Source: Jeotgalibacillus salarius (GTDB lineage Bacteria; Bacillota; Bacilli; Bacillales; Jeotgalibacillaceae). From it: 64,000 nt of DNA. Under the pieces are notes generated by a model. The model did no database searches. It was given only the letters and a program-made list of their open reading frames with translations, and was not told where the DNA came from. Both the position numbers and the translations under genes were made by a program. The DNA is taken from the NCBI RefSeq assembly GCF_004405125.1, contig NZ_SORX01000004.1, forward strand, positions 186,001-250,000, written 5' to 3'. Below are positions 41,416 to 49,053 of the stretch, in pieces; the first letter of the stretch is position 1; each line of letters opens with the position of its first letter.

Positions 41416-43617
41416 TTATGATTGCCTGCTATACAGTTCCAGTTCAGTTTCAACCCATTTTGTATAATCCTTCAACATTTGAATCTGATGGTCATTAAAT
41501 GTCCGTGGAAGGTAGTCTGTAATACAGAGTGTACCTATGATCTCTCCTTGTGAAGAAATTGGAATGCCTGCATAAAATTGAAGACCGCTCATTTTAAAGA
41601 ATGCCTGTATTGTTTCCTCTGGATGAGCTGCCAGGCTTTCAATAATCAGGGGTTCTTTCTGCTGGATCACATAATCACACAGTGTCTGTTCTCGTGGAGC
41701 TTCACGTGTAGTCTGAACAGGTTCCGGAAGCCCGATGCATGATTTGAACCATTGTCTCTGGTCATCAATAATAGAAATAAAACAGATGGGCACATGAAAA
41801 TTTTCTTTAATGATTCTGGTAATACGGTCGAAACGTTCTTCTGCAGGGGTATCCAGAATATTAAGCCTTTCGATTTCCTTTAGACGCTTGTCTTCGCTCG
41901 AGATGTCCTGGCTGACCGCAACTTCCAAAACTGTCTGTTCCTGCTCTGCAATATAATTAAAAAAATGATCCAGTGCGCTTTGGATTTTTTCAACCGGGAG
42001 CGGCCTGCTGAAATAATACCCTTGGATTTCATGACAGCCCAGACTGGTTAAAATATCAAATTGTTCTTTTGTTTCAACACCTTCAGCAGTCACATGAAGA
42101 TTTAGTTTCTTAGCCAGCTGAATAATAAAATGTACGATACTGATGTCCTTTTCACTATCCAGCTGATCGATTTGTGAAATAAAGGATCTATCAATTTTAA
42201 TCCCATCAAGAGAGAAGTTCCGTAAGTAATTCAAGGATGAATAACTGACGCCGAAGTCATCAATCACTACACGGAACCCGAGTTCTTTCAGGTGATTGAC
42301 AATTTCAATTCCTTTGATTGGATCTTTCATTAACATATTTTCTGTGATTTCAATTTCAATTTTCGAGGGATCAGTCTGATAGGCCTCTATGACGTCAATA
42401 AAAAGACGATTGATCAGGTCTGCTTCAAATAAAACGGCAGACAGATTGATAGATGTTCTGGCTGAAGCACAAAGCTCAGGATATTTTTTTAAGTCCTGAC
42501 AAACTTTACGAACAACTGTCTTTGTAACATCCTGGATCAGCGTCGTTTTTTCCGCCACCGGAATGAATTTAAGTGGAGAAACGGTCCCCAGTACAGGGCT
42601 GAACCAACGTACGAGTGCCTCATAATGAACCTCATTCGTTTGAGTATTTAACTTTGGCTGATAATACACTGTCAGTTCATCTTCTTCAAGCGCTTTATGA
42701 AGCTCAGCTTCCATAATGACTTCATCTATATGTTCCTGAAGCTGGTTTTCTTTCTTGAAAAGACGGATCGAGTTTCTGCCTTCTCTCTTTGCATCAATCA
42801 TTGCTGCACAGGCATTTGTTATTAATGAATTCGGGTGTCCCGGACTGACGCAAATGCCAATGCAACCGGTAACCGGAATTGAAACACCGTTCACTTTGTA
42901 GGAAAACGCTGATAAAGCTGATAAGATATTTTCAGCCAGCGCCCTTACTTCATCCTCAGAATAATCAGTGATGGATATGATGAATTCATCTCCGTCAATT
43001 CGACCTAAAATAGACTCAGGCGGCAGGGTGTCAGCTGTTTTTTTAGCAATCTTTTTGAGTAGTTCATTTGTTGTTTCGATTCCAAGCCACTCATTGATTA
43101 ACTTAAATCGATCAATATTTAAATACAGAATAGAAATGCTTTTGTTTTCAATTTTTGAAAGCTCTGATTTAACTTGAAGCAGGCTTGGGAGCCCTGTTAA
43201 ATAATCGATGTTTTCTATAGAAGCCAGCAGTTTGGCGGAGGTTGAGTCTGAAAGATCATTTGTTAATCCTATAATATACTTCACGTGCCCATGTTCATCA
43301 GTAATAGGCATAAGGGCTGAAGCGGCATACTCCGTGATATTAGAGAGTTTGTTCATTTGATCGGAATAGAAGATAGGTTGACCTGTAGAGGCGGCTGCAT
43401 CATATTGGCTGATCAACGGAGCCGAAATTTTTTCATCGTAAATATCGTGAAGGTAGCGTCCCTTCCAATCTTCAGGAAGTGACGCCAGTCTTACGGCTTC
43501 TGTTGTGACGTCCATATATTTATATCCCTGTGAGTCAACTTCCATCAGGAAAACCATTTTATAAAGACCTGTGAAAAAGTCAAAAAGGTACTGGGGATCC
43601 GCTTTCAAGTGATTCAT
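41416..43617 (-). CDS. PAS-GGDEF-EAL-GAF cyclic-di-GMP signalling protein
   Basis: A 733-residue cytoplasmic protein. Domains: PAS-like (about 1-130), GGDEF (about 135-290), EAL (about 300-550), GAF (about 585-730). The GGDEF site reads RIDGDEF, so the first Gly is replaced and cyclase activity is uncertain. The EAL site is intact: YEALVRW, ITENMLM, VIDDFGVSYSS, DRSFI, AEGVETKEQ. It is probably a c-di-GMP phosphodiesterase tuned by PAS and GAF inputs. A C-terminal GAF is unusual. GAGGAGGAG precedes the ATG at 43617. Confidence 0.88.
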   Translation of the reverse strand: MNHLKADPQYLFDFFTGLYKMVFLMEVDSQGYKYMDVTTEAVRLASLPEDWKGRYLHDIYDEKISAPLISQYDAAASTGQPIFYSDQMNKLSNITEYAASALMPITDEHGHVKYIIGLTNDLSDSTSAKLLASIENIDYLTGLPSLLQVKSELSKIENKSISILYLNIDRFKLINEWLGIETTNELLKKIAKKTADTLPPESILGRIDGDEFIISITDYSEDEVRALAENILSALSAFSYKVNGVSIPVTGCIGICVSPGHPNSLITNACAAMIDAKREGRNSIRLFKKENQLQEHIDEVIMEAELHKALEEDELTVYYQPKLNTQTNEVHYEALVRWFSPVLGTVSPLKFIPVAEKTTLIQDVTKTVVRKVCQDLKKYPELCASARTSINLSAVLFEADLINRLFIDVIEAYQTDPSKIEIEITENMLMKDPIKGIEIVNHLKELGFRVVIDDFGVSYSSLNYLRNFSLDGIKIDRSFISQIDQLDSEKDISIVHFIIQLAKKLNLHVTAEGVETKEQFDILTSLGCHEIQGYYFSRPLPVEKIQSALDHFFNYIAEQEQTVLEVAVSQDISSEDKRLKEIERLNILDTPAEERFDRITRIIKENFHVPICFISIIDDQRQWFKSCIGLPEPVQTTREAPREQTLCDYVIQQKEPLIIESLAAHPEETIQAFFKMSGLQFYAGIPISSQGEIIGTLCITDYLPRTFNDHQIQMLKDYTKWVETELELYSRQS

Positions 43618-43831
43618 GACTTCTCCTCCTCTTAACACGCAACCATTTATATAAGTAAATAATAATTATTTCTATCATAAAGCGAATAGGGAGTTATGTC
43701 ACGTTTATATTAGCTAAAAGGTGTATAAAGTTTCATTTTAGGTCACTGTAAAAACACCTTTTTGTCCCGTGGAGAGCATTTGAAGTGTTTGTTAAAATAT
43801 TTGAAGAACAATGTAAGATGGGAGTGAGAGT

Positions 43832-44182
43832 ATGAGGGATAAAAACCTTAAACAAATGGAATTTGAAATAGCAGATTCCAAAGGGACCTCCTATAGAACG
43901 ATTGTTAATTTTGAAGAAATGAATACCCGCAGGACAGGGATGTTAAATTATAGAAAAATCGATTTCAAACCGGTTTCTATGAGTGAAATAGAAAGAGACA
44001 AGCTCAAGAAAAAACTTTCATATTTGAAAATAGAAACGTTGCAGCATCATAAGAGTCTACAAGAAGAAAAGCCAGATCTTTTTTGGCAAGTAGTTATTAC
44101 AACTGATGATGATGTGGTAAGGGAGATTGGTGCAGGACAGCTTCCTGAGGAATGGGAGAATTTGTTCAGACTGCTTCCTTAA
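43832..44182 (+). CDS. Hypothetical protein
   Basis: A 116-residue soluble, charged protein I do not recognise. No signal or membrane segment. Middle part (MSEIERDKLKKKLSYLKIETLQHHKSLQEEKPD) is helical; the end (FWQVVITTDDDVVREIGAGQLPEEWENLFRLLP) looks alpha/beta. GGGAGTGAGAG precedes the ATG. A hairpin (44167-44191) spans its stop codon. Confidence 0.65.
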   Translation: MRDKNLKQMEFEIADSKGTSYRTIVNFEEMNTRRTGMLNYRKIDFKPVSMSEIERDKLKKKLSYLKIETLQHHKSLQEEKPDLFWQVVITTDDDVVREIGAGQLPEEWENLFRLLP

Positions 44183-44191
44183 AGCAGTCTG
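44167..44191. terminator. Hairpin across the stop codon, possible shared terminator
   Basis: CAGACTGCTT / AAGCAGTCTG stem lies between two convergent genes; the T tract is weak on both strands. Confidence 0.45.
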
Positions 44192-44198
44192 AAGCTGT

Positions 44199-44486
44199 TT
44201 ATTGTTTATTTGCGTATGCTGATACTGTATGTGCGAGGTCATCATTGCCAAACACCTGCAATACATTGATCAGCGTACCTGAATCAATTGTCATTTCAAA
44301 AGCTTCTTTCTCTTCAGTCAGCTCTTTAAGCAGCTTGTTAGGTGGCTGGGAAGGATAAGCTTCATGATAGATTTTTTCAGGGTTCAAGTCCCGTTCATGA
44401 CACCATTGTATGAAGATACGTACCATGATCTGCTCGTCTTCCTGATACTTTTGAATAATATAAGCTTCGATTTCTTTTTGATCCAT
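44199..44486 (-). CDS. Hypothetical protein
   Basis: A 95-residue acidic, all-helical soluble protein of unknown family (MDQKEIEAYIIQKYQEDEQI at the start). AAAGGAGC precedes the ATG. It is convergent with the 116-residue gene. Nothing indicates a function. Confidence 0.62.
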   Translation of the reverse strand: MDQKEIEAYIIQKYQEDEQIMVRIFIQWCHERDLNPEKIYHEAYPSQPPNKLLKELTEEKEAFEMTIDSGTLINVLQVFGNDDLAHTVSAYANKQ

Positions 44487-44583
44487 GGGTCAGGCTCCTT
44501 TGGACTTTTCTTTAGTTTAATTGAAGAGACGCCAGACATAAAGTAAGAGGCAACTGAAAAAGTCTCTAAAAGTGGCGGGTTCA

Positions 44584-44717
44584 TTTACGCTCCAGGCGTA
44601 GGCTTTCCGGACGTGGACCGTTTTTTGGTCCCATCAGGCCTCCTCGTCTTCGACTGCGGGGTCTCTGCTGACAGGCTAATCGTCCCGGAGTCCACGCCTT
44701 CCGCTGCAATGAACCTA
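44584..44717. repeat. GC-rich Bacillales intergenic repeat, variant form
   Basis: Starts TTTACGCTCCAGGCGTAGGC and ends GGAGTCCACGCCTTCCGCTGC, with GGCCTCCTCGTCTTCGACTG in the centre. Its ends are imperfect inverted repeats. Related in style but not identical to the other GC-rich elements. Most of the 403-bp gap from 44487 to 44889 is this element plus a hairpin; no gene is seen. Confidence 0.65.
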
Positions 44718-44743
44718 GGTTACAATAAAACTTTTTACAGCTA

Positions 44744-44790
44744 AAAGGAAGATGACGCTTAAGAAAAAGAGCGTTTTCTTCCTTTCTTTT
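44744..44790. terminator. Orphan terminator-like hairpin
   Basis: AAAGGAAGA-TG-ACGCT pairs with AGCGT-TT-TCTTCCTTT and is followed by CTTTTGCTTA. No gene lies directly before it on the plus strand; it may belong to the adjacent repeat. Confidence 0.45.
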
Positions 44791-44889
44791 GCTTATCATT
44801 AACCATTCTACATTTTTTAGTAGCTTAATAAAGTAATGGAAGGTTTTTTACTTAAGAGTGACGAATGGTTGAAGGAGGAGGGATGACAA

Positions 44890-45303
44890 ATGTCTATAAA
44901 CGTATATATGGTTTTTGACGGAGATGCTAAAGATGCAATTAAATTCTATGAGGAAGTCTTTGAAACTGACGAAGCGGAAGTGATGACATTTGGTGAAGCG
45001 CCGCCACACCCTGAGTACACATTGCCTGAAGAGGCAAAGCAAAGGGTCATGCACGCCAGGTTGAATATTAATGGCAGCAATGTCATGTTTTCTGATACTT
45101 TCCCGGGATCGGATCTGCGTAAAGGTGATAATATTACCCTTGCTGTTGTGTTAGATGACGCGGAGAAACTGAAAACTCAATTTAACAAATTAAGTGAAGG
45201 TGGAACTGTTCAAATGGAACTTCAGGAAACATTCTGGAGTAAGCTGTATGGACAGTTAATCGACCGCTTTGGTATCTCTTGGCAGTTCAACCTGGGAGAA
45301 TAG
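44890..45303 (+). CDS. PhnB-like VOC superfamily protein
   Basis: A 137-residue single-module vicinal-oxygen-chelate protein of the PhnB/DUF1338-neighbour type (VYMVFDGDAKDAIKFYEEVFETDE at the start; VMHARLNINGSNVMFSDTFPG about 53-73; WSKLYGQLIDRFGISWQFN at the end). Such proteins may be lyases, dioxygenases or binding proteins; many lack the complete metal set. GGAGGAGGG precedes the ATG. Function unknown. Confidence 0.8.
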   Translation: MSINVYMVFDGDAKDAIKFYEEVFETDEAEVMTFGEAPPHPEYTLPEEAKQRVMHARLNINGSNVMFSDTFPGSDLRKGDNITLAVVLDDAEKLKTQFNKLSEGGTVQMELQETFWSKLYGQLIDRFGISWQFNLGE

Positions 45304-45363
45304 AACGAATGTGCCCGAAGTGGTTTTAACTATCAAATACAGGGGTAAATTATCCTTGTGACC

Positions 45364-45535
45364 ACGTAAAACAACGGTGGAGTTGCGGAGAATTGAACCG
45401 CTATTTTGCTGCATTGTAGTGACTGCCGGGAAGACAGCGGCTTTCTTAAAGAAAAGGATCCAACTACCCGAATTGGCGATTAAGACAGCTAATATTCTTC
45501 CCCATATAAAGTTAATTGCGGACATCTCTGACTGA
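45364..45535 (+). other. Unassigned stretch with a short open frame
   Basis: In the 252-bp gap after the PhnB-like gene, the plus strand is open for about 55 codons (ending ILPHIKLIADISD) up to a TGA just before the terminator loop. No ribosome site or start precedes it, and the minus strand is also open here. It may be a gene remnant or chance. Confidence 0.2.
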
Positions 45536-45550
45536 AGTCAGGGATTTTTT
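45524..45550 (+). terminator. Terminator facing the crcB pair
   Basis: ATCTCTGAC / GTCAGGGAT stem (one G-U), TGAA loop, then six T. Confidence 0.8.
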
Positions 45551-45555
45551 CGCGT

Positions 45556-45909
45556 TTATAGCGTGATGACGAGGTAAAATCCCAATGCCGCAAAGAGTGT
45601 GCCGCCGATCAATGTGATGAGCAAATAAAAAGCGGCCATTATGCGCTTTTGGTCATCAAAGAGCCTGACTGCTTCAGTTTGCATTGTTGAAAAAGTAGTG
45701 AAAGCGCCTAAAAACCCGATTGCTAAAAGAACGTTTACGGATGATGAAACTTCCATCGCAATCGTGATTCCGAGAAAAAAAGATCCTGTCAGATTAACAA
45801 AAAGTGTCCCGGCAGGAATATATGAATGTTTTTGGTTGCCATATGACGATAAAAGATAACGAACTGCAGCACCGAAAAAGCCGCCAAGTCCGAGCAATAA
45901 TAGATTCAT
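45556..45909 (-). CDS. crcB: Fluoride channel subunit CrcB/Fluc (second of pair)
   Basis: A 117-residue, four-helix protein. Family motifs: GLGGFFGAAVRYLLS (about 6-20), GTLFVNLTGSFFLG (about 34-47) and GFLGAFTTFSTMQTE (about 69-83), the last with both pore Phe-box residues. Fluc channels export fluoride as dual-topology dimers; many Bacillales encode two unequal subunits. It overlaps the other subunit gene by 4 bases, so the two probably form a heterodimer. Confidence 0.92.
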   Translation of the reverse strand: MNLLLLGLGGFFGAAVRYLLSSYGNQKHSYIPAGTLFVNLTGSFFLGITIAMEVSSSVNVLLAIGFLGAFTTFSTMQTEAVRLFDDQKRIMAAFYLLITLIGGTLFAALGFYLVITL

Positions 45910-46268
45910 TTTAAACCCCTCACTTTTCTGCCAGTAAAAATGCCGATATAAGCCAGGGTGAATCCGAAAATTAAGCTTGATAGGAAGTATAAAATTGCAG
46001 ATAAATAGTACCCTGCCTGCAGGAAAGTAAAGAGTTCCGCGCTTACTGCTGAAAGTGTCGTGAATGAACCGATCAGCCCGGTTGTCAATGCTAACCTGAT
46101 GTGTGGATTCAGTTTGAGTGGGATTGTAGAAAGAAAGCCCAATAAAAATGACCCAAGTAAATTAACAAGCAGCGTTGAATACGGAAAGCTGCTTTGAATA
46201 GTCAGGTTAACAGTATAGCGAAGTAAAACTCCTATTGATCCGCCAAGTCCAACCCAGAGAGCATTCAT
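45906..46268 (-). CDS. crcB: Fluoride channel subunit CrcB/Fluc (first of pair)
   Basis: A 120-residue, four-helix partner. Motifs: VGLGGSIGVLLRYTVN (about 6-21), STLLVNLLGSFLLG (about 33-46) and GLIGSFTTLSAVSAE (about 68-82). Here the second Phe of the usual FTTFS is Leu, unlike the partner, suggesting that the subunits contribute unequally to the two pores. GGCAGGTGATGAG precedes the ATG. No fluoride riboswitch is visible upstream. Confidence 0.92.
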   Translation of the reverse strand: MNALWVGLGGSIGVLLRYTVNLTIQSSFPYSTLLVNLLGSFLLGFLSTIPLKLNPHIRLALTTGLIGSFTTLSAVSAELFTFLQAGYYLSAILYFLSSLIFGFTLAYIGIFTGRKVRGLK

Positions 46269-46318
46269 TTCTCATCACCTGCCAAAAACGTTTAATCAAT
46301 CATCCAAACCTGCCCTGA

Positions 46319-47368
46319 TTACTGGCGGCTTGAGGTATAGCGGAATGAATCTGCAGCTGCTTTCACTTTCTCATAAGCTTCTTCCATTGATTCAGCCTTA
46401 ATAAATTGGTGATTTCCGTCCTGCGAGCTGATTGAATGCTCATATCGCGGATCGTAATAATGCACGAGCAAAAGGCGCACAGCTTCTGCAAAGTCGCCTT
46501 TTGTCAAAAGATCACGTATTTCCCGGGAAATTGGCGTATGAATTCTCCGTTCGATTTTTTCGAATGCTTCCATAAATTGTTCTGGCATTTGTTCAGGCTG
46601 ATAATCCTGCATGATGTTTTGTACACGGACTTCAGCTGGAAGGTCCAGAAACAGCTGAGGTGCTTTCTCTTTTTTCTCATGAAGAAACTCAGGCATATGG
46701 ACGCGTCCGATTCTTCTGCTTTCACCCTCAATGAAAATGTAGGGAGATTCTTTCAATTTCCTGAGTTCCGTAATGAGCAGAGAGTCGAATTTCTTTTGAT
46801 TGCTTGGCTCCAGTCCAATCTGGCCGAAAATAGATCCGCGATGGCCAGCCATTTTTTCAAGATCCATAATCGGGTAGCCATGATCTTTTAACTGGTTAAG
46901 AATTAACGTCTTACCGGAGCCGGTATAGCCGTTTAACACAAGCAGTTGCGGCTTAAATTCATATGCTTCAAGAGATTGTACAACCCATTGTCTGTAAGTC
47001 CGGATTCCCCCAGTGAGACGATTCACATCCACACCCATCAATTCCGTAGTTGTAGCGGCAGTTTTACTTCTCATACCGCCGCGCCAACAGAAAACTGATA
47101 CGGGAGAACCTAATTCTCTAAATTGCTTAACGAATTCCGGCAATTTAGCAGAGAATATTTCAAGTCCGCGTTCTTTTGCCGCTTCCTGACCTACTTGCTT
47201 ATAAATTGTGCCGATTTCTGCACGCTCTTCATTATTAAAAACCGGTATATTCACACTGCCGGGTATGGAACCTTCTTCAAATTCTCCCTGGGACCTCACG
47301 TCTACCAGAACCCGCTCACTATTTTCGTGTGCTTCCATTAAATCATTTAAAGTGATTTCTCTAGTCAA
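46319..47368 (-). CDS. mnmH: tRNA 2-selenouridine synthase
   Basis: A 349-residue two-domain enzyme. The N-terminal rhodanese (about 1-130) has the active Cys in VFCWRGGMRS (about 94); the C-terminal P-loop domain has LNGYTGSGKT (about 145-154). It replaces sulfur with selenium in 2-thiouridine at the tRNA wobble position, using selenophosphate from SelD. It lies 18 bases after selD on the same strand, so both form an operon. Normal family length. Confidence 0.93.
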   Translation of the reverse strand: MTREITLNDLMEAHENSERVLVDVRSQGEFEEGSIPGSVNIPVFNNEERAEIGTIYKQVGQEAAKERGLEIFSAKLPEFVKQFRELGSPVSVFCWRGGMRSKTAATTTELMGVDVNRLTGGIRTYRQWVVQSLEAYEFKPQLLVLNGYTGSGKTLILNQLKDHGYPIMDLEKMAGHRGSIFGQIGLEPSNQKKFDSLLITELRKLKESPYIFIEGESRRIGRVHMPEFLHEKKEKAPQLFLDLPAEVRVQNIMQDYQPEQMPEQFMEAFEKIERRIHTPISREIRDLLTKGDFAEAVRLLLVHYYDPRYEHSISSQDGNHQFIKAESMEEAYEKVKAAADSFRYTSSRQ

Positions 47369-47386
47369 AACTGTTCACCTTCCAAC

Positions 47387-48433
47387 TTATAAATGAACCA
47401 GGATCTTCCCTGGGTGATCACTGACAACTTCTCCAATAACATGTGCATCAACACCGTTACCCTGTAGTTCTTTTAGCAGTTTATCTGCTTCAGCCTCATT
47501 GATTGAAATTAAAAGTCCGCCTGATGTTACTGCATCACATAAAATATAGCGGTCCAGCTGGTCCATATCATCAGGATAGATCACATTTCCTTCTAAATGA
47601 GCATAGTTATTTTTAGTTCCTCCGGGAATGGTGCCACCCTCGGCTAATTCACGAACGCGAGGTAAGACCGGTACATTTTTTTTGTTAATACGGATACCGG
47701 CCTGGCTGCCTGCTGCCATCTCGGAAGCATGACCGAGCAGCCCGAATCCTGTCACATCTGTCGCGGCATGCACATCGAATTCTGCCATTGTTTCTGCCGC
47801 TTTCTTATTCAAAGTGGCCATCACCTTTGTGACATTCTTCGTCTCTTCTTCACTTAATAAACCGTTTTTGAGTGCAGTCGTGGAAATACCCACACCAATC
47901 GGTTTTGTCAAAATCAGCTTATCACCGGGCTTTGCGCCGGCATTTGCTCTGACTTTATCCGGATGAACAGTTCCTGTGACGGCAAGTCCGAATTTTGGTT
48001 CCTGATCATCGATTGAATGCCCGCCGACAAGCGTAACGCCTGCTTCTTTTAATTTATCAGCCGCTCCGCGAAGAATGTCTGTCAAAATGCTTTTATCCAG
48101 TGTTGAAATTGGAAAAGCTACAATATTTAATGCTGTCAGTGGAGTGCCGCCCATTGCATACACATCACTGATCGCATTTGCTGCGGCAATCTGTCCGAAA
48201 TCGTAAGGATCATCAACGATCGGTGTGAAGAAATCAAGTGTTTGTACAAGCGCAGTTTCATCATTGATTTTGTAGACGCCTGCATCATCACTCGTATCAA
48301 GTCCAACCAGTAAATTTGGGTTCGCATCCGCCAGTGGAAGGTTTTTTAATACCTGTGAGAGGTCAGCGGGACCAATCTTACAACCGCAGCCTCCTTTAGA
48401 AGAAAGTGAAGTTAGTTTTACTGTGTTTGTCAT
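47387..48433 (-). CDS. selD: Selenide, water dikinase (selenophosphate synthase)
   Basis: A 348-residue ATP-dependent enzyme making selenophosphate. The N-terminal catalytic loop reads SSKGGCGCKIGP (Cys16, Cys18), with Cys rather than selenocysteine, followed by the AIRS-type ATP-binding fold (VGLDTSDDAGVYKI, NAISDVYAMGG, GGHSIDDQEPKFG). AAAGG precedes the ATG at 48433; the longer frame is rejected. With mnmH and no selA/selB here, selenium use is probably for tRNA modification. Confidence 0.94.
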   Translation of the reverse strand: MTNTVKLTSLSSKGGCGCKIGPADLSQVLKNLPLADANPNLLVGLDTSDDAGVYKINDETALVQTLDFFTPIVDDPYDFGQIAAANAISDVYAMGGTPLTALNIVAFPISTLDKSILTDILRGAADKLKEAGVTLVGGHSIDDQEPKFGLAVTGTVHPDKVRANAGAKPGDKLILTKPIGVGISTTALKNGLLSEEETKNVTKVMATLNKKAAETMAEFDVHAATDVTGFGLLGHASEMAAGSQAGIRINKKNVPVLPRVRELAEGGTIPGGTKNNYAHLEGNVIYPDDMDQLDRYILCDAVTSGGLLISINEAEADKLLKELQGNGVDAHVIGEVVSDHPGKILVHL

Positions 48434-48526
48434 GTGTATCAACCTTTCAAATCTAGTCATTACCTTTAAGTTTAGCACAAAACGTGAAATTTCAGTCTGT
48501 GTAAGATTCAGTTGAAAACAATTCAT

Positions 48527-48555
48527 TTGCATAGGTAAATAAAATATGTTTTAAT
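48527..48555 (+). promoter_or_regulatory. Sigma-A promoter of rpmE2
   Basis: TTGCAT (48527-48532), 17-base spacer, TTTAAT (48550-48555), directly followed by the Zur box. Confidence 0.65.
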
Positions 48556-48556
48556 T

Positions 48557-48579
48557 TAAAACGTAACGGTTACGATTTA
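48557..48579. promoter_or_regulatory. Zur box of rpmE2
   Basis: A 23-bp near-perfect palindrome: left arm TAAAACGTAAC, centre G, right arm GTTACGATTTA (one mismatch). It matches the Bacillus Zur consensus (AAATCGTAAT-N-ATTACGATTT) and covers the expected transcript start. Confidence 0.85.
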
Positions 48580-48600
48580 TTTAAGGGAGGTAATATTAAT

Positions 48601-48846
48601 ATGAAACAAAACATTCACCCGGACTACCGTAAAGTAGTGTTCATGGATACAAACAATGGTTTTAAATTTTTGACTGGTTCGACTAAGTCCTCTAATGAAA
48701 CAATTGAGTGGGAAGATGGAAATACCTATCCTCTATTAAAAGTGGAGGTAAGTTCTGACACACATCCATTTTACACTGGCAGACAGAAGTTCGCTGATAA
48801 AGATGGACGTGCTGAAAGATTCAAGAAGAAATACAATATGCAATAA
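48601..48846 (+). CDS. rpmE2: Ribosomal protein L31 type B (zinc-independent)
   Basis: An 81-residue L31 paralogue. It begins [21 protein letters not shown] and has the [26 protein letters not shown] end, without the CxxC zinc ligands of the housekeeping form. In B. subtilis the equivalent (YtiA) is derepressed by Zur under zinc shortage and displaces zinc-binding L31, freeing zinc. The Zur box here supports the same use. AAGGGAGG precedes the ATG. Confidence 0.95.
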   Translation: MKQNIHPDYRKVVFMDTNNGFKFLTGSTKSSNETIEWEDGNTYPLLKVEVSSDTHPFYTGRQKFADKDGRAERFKKKYNMQ

Positions 48847-48851
48847 GCATT

Positions 48852-48888
48852 AACCGCCACACCGAAACCCCGGTGTGGCGGTTTTTTT
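48852..48888 (+). terminator. Terminator of rpmE2
   Basis: 13-bp stem AACCGCCACACCG / CGGTGTGGCGGTT followed by seven T. Confidence 0.95.
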
Positions 48889-48893
48889 ATTCA

Positions 48894-48914
48894 TTTACGA
48901 ATATGTTTCGTAAA
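48894..48914. promoter_or_regulatory. LacI-type operator O1 of the beta-glucoside operon
   Basis: TTTACGAA-TATGT-TTCGTAAA, a perfect 8-bp inverted repeat with a 5-bp centre, 38 bases before the -35. Confidence 0.75.
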
Positions 48915-48951
48915 TATTTAAGTAAAACAATAAAAAACTGATTATTAACTA

Positions 48952-48980
48952 TTGACAGCGCTTTATTTTGAGTATAGAAT
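48952..48980 (+). promoter_or_regulatory. Sigma-A promoter of the beta-glucoside operon
   Basis: TTGACA (48952-48957), 17-base spacer, TAGAAT (48975-48980). Confidence 0.8.
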
Positions 48981-49016
48981 CCAAATTAACGAAACATTTT
49001 ACTTTAATCTAAATTA

Positions 49017-49037
49017 ATAACGAAATATATTCGTAAG
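49017..49037. promoter_or_regulatory. LacI-type operator O2 of the beta-glucoside operon
   Basis: The minus strand reads CTTACGAATATATTTCGTTA, matching O1 over nearly its whole length. A half site (TAACGAAAC) also occurs near 48987. O1 and O2 bracket the promoter, allowing looped repression. Confidence 0.72.
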
Positions 49038-49053
49038 TTTAAGGATGGTGGAT

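Noticed and set aside
45256-45525. 89-residue minus-strand frame
   Set aside because: Its start falls within a terminator stem, it has no ribosome site, and it overlaps the PhnB-like gene.
46262-46318. Fluoride riboswitch upstream of the crcB pair
   Set aside because: The 50-base gap to mnmH is too short and lacks the GGNGAUGG-type core.
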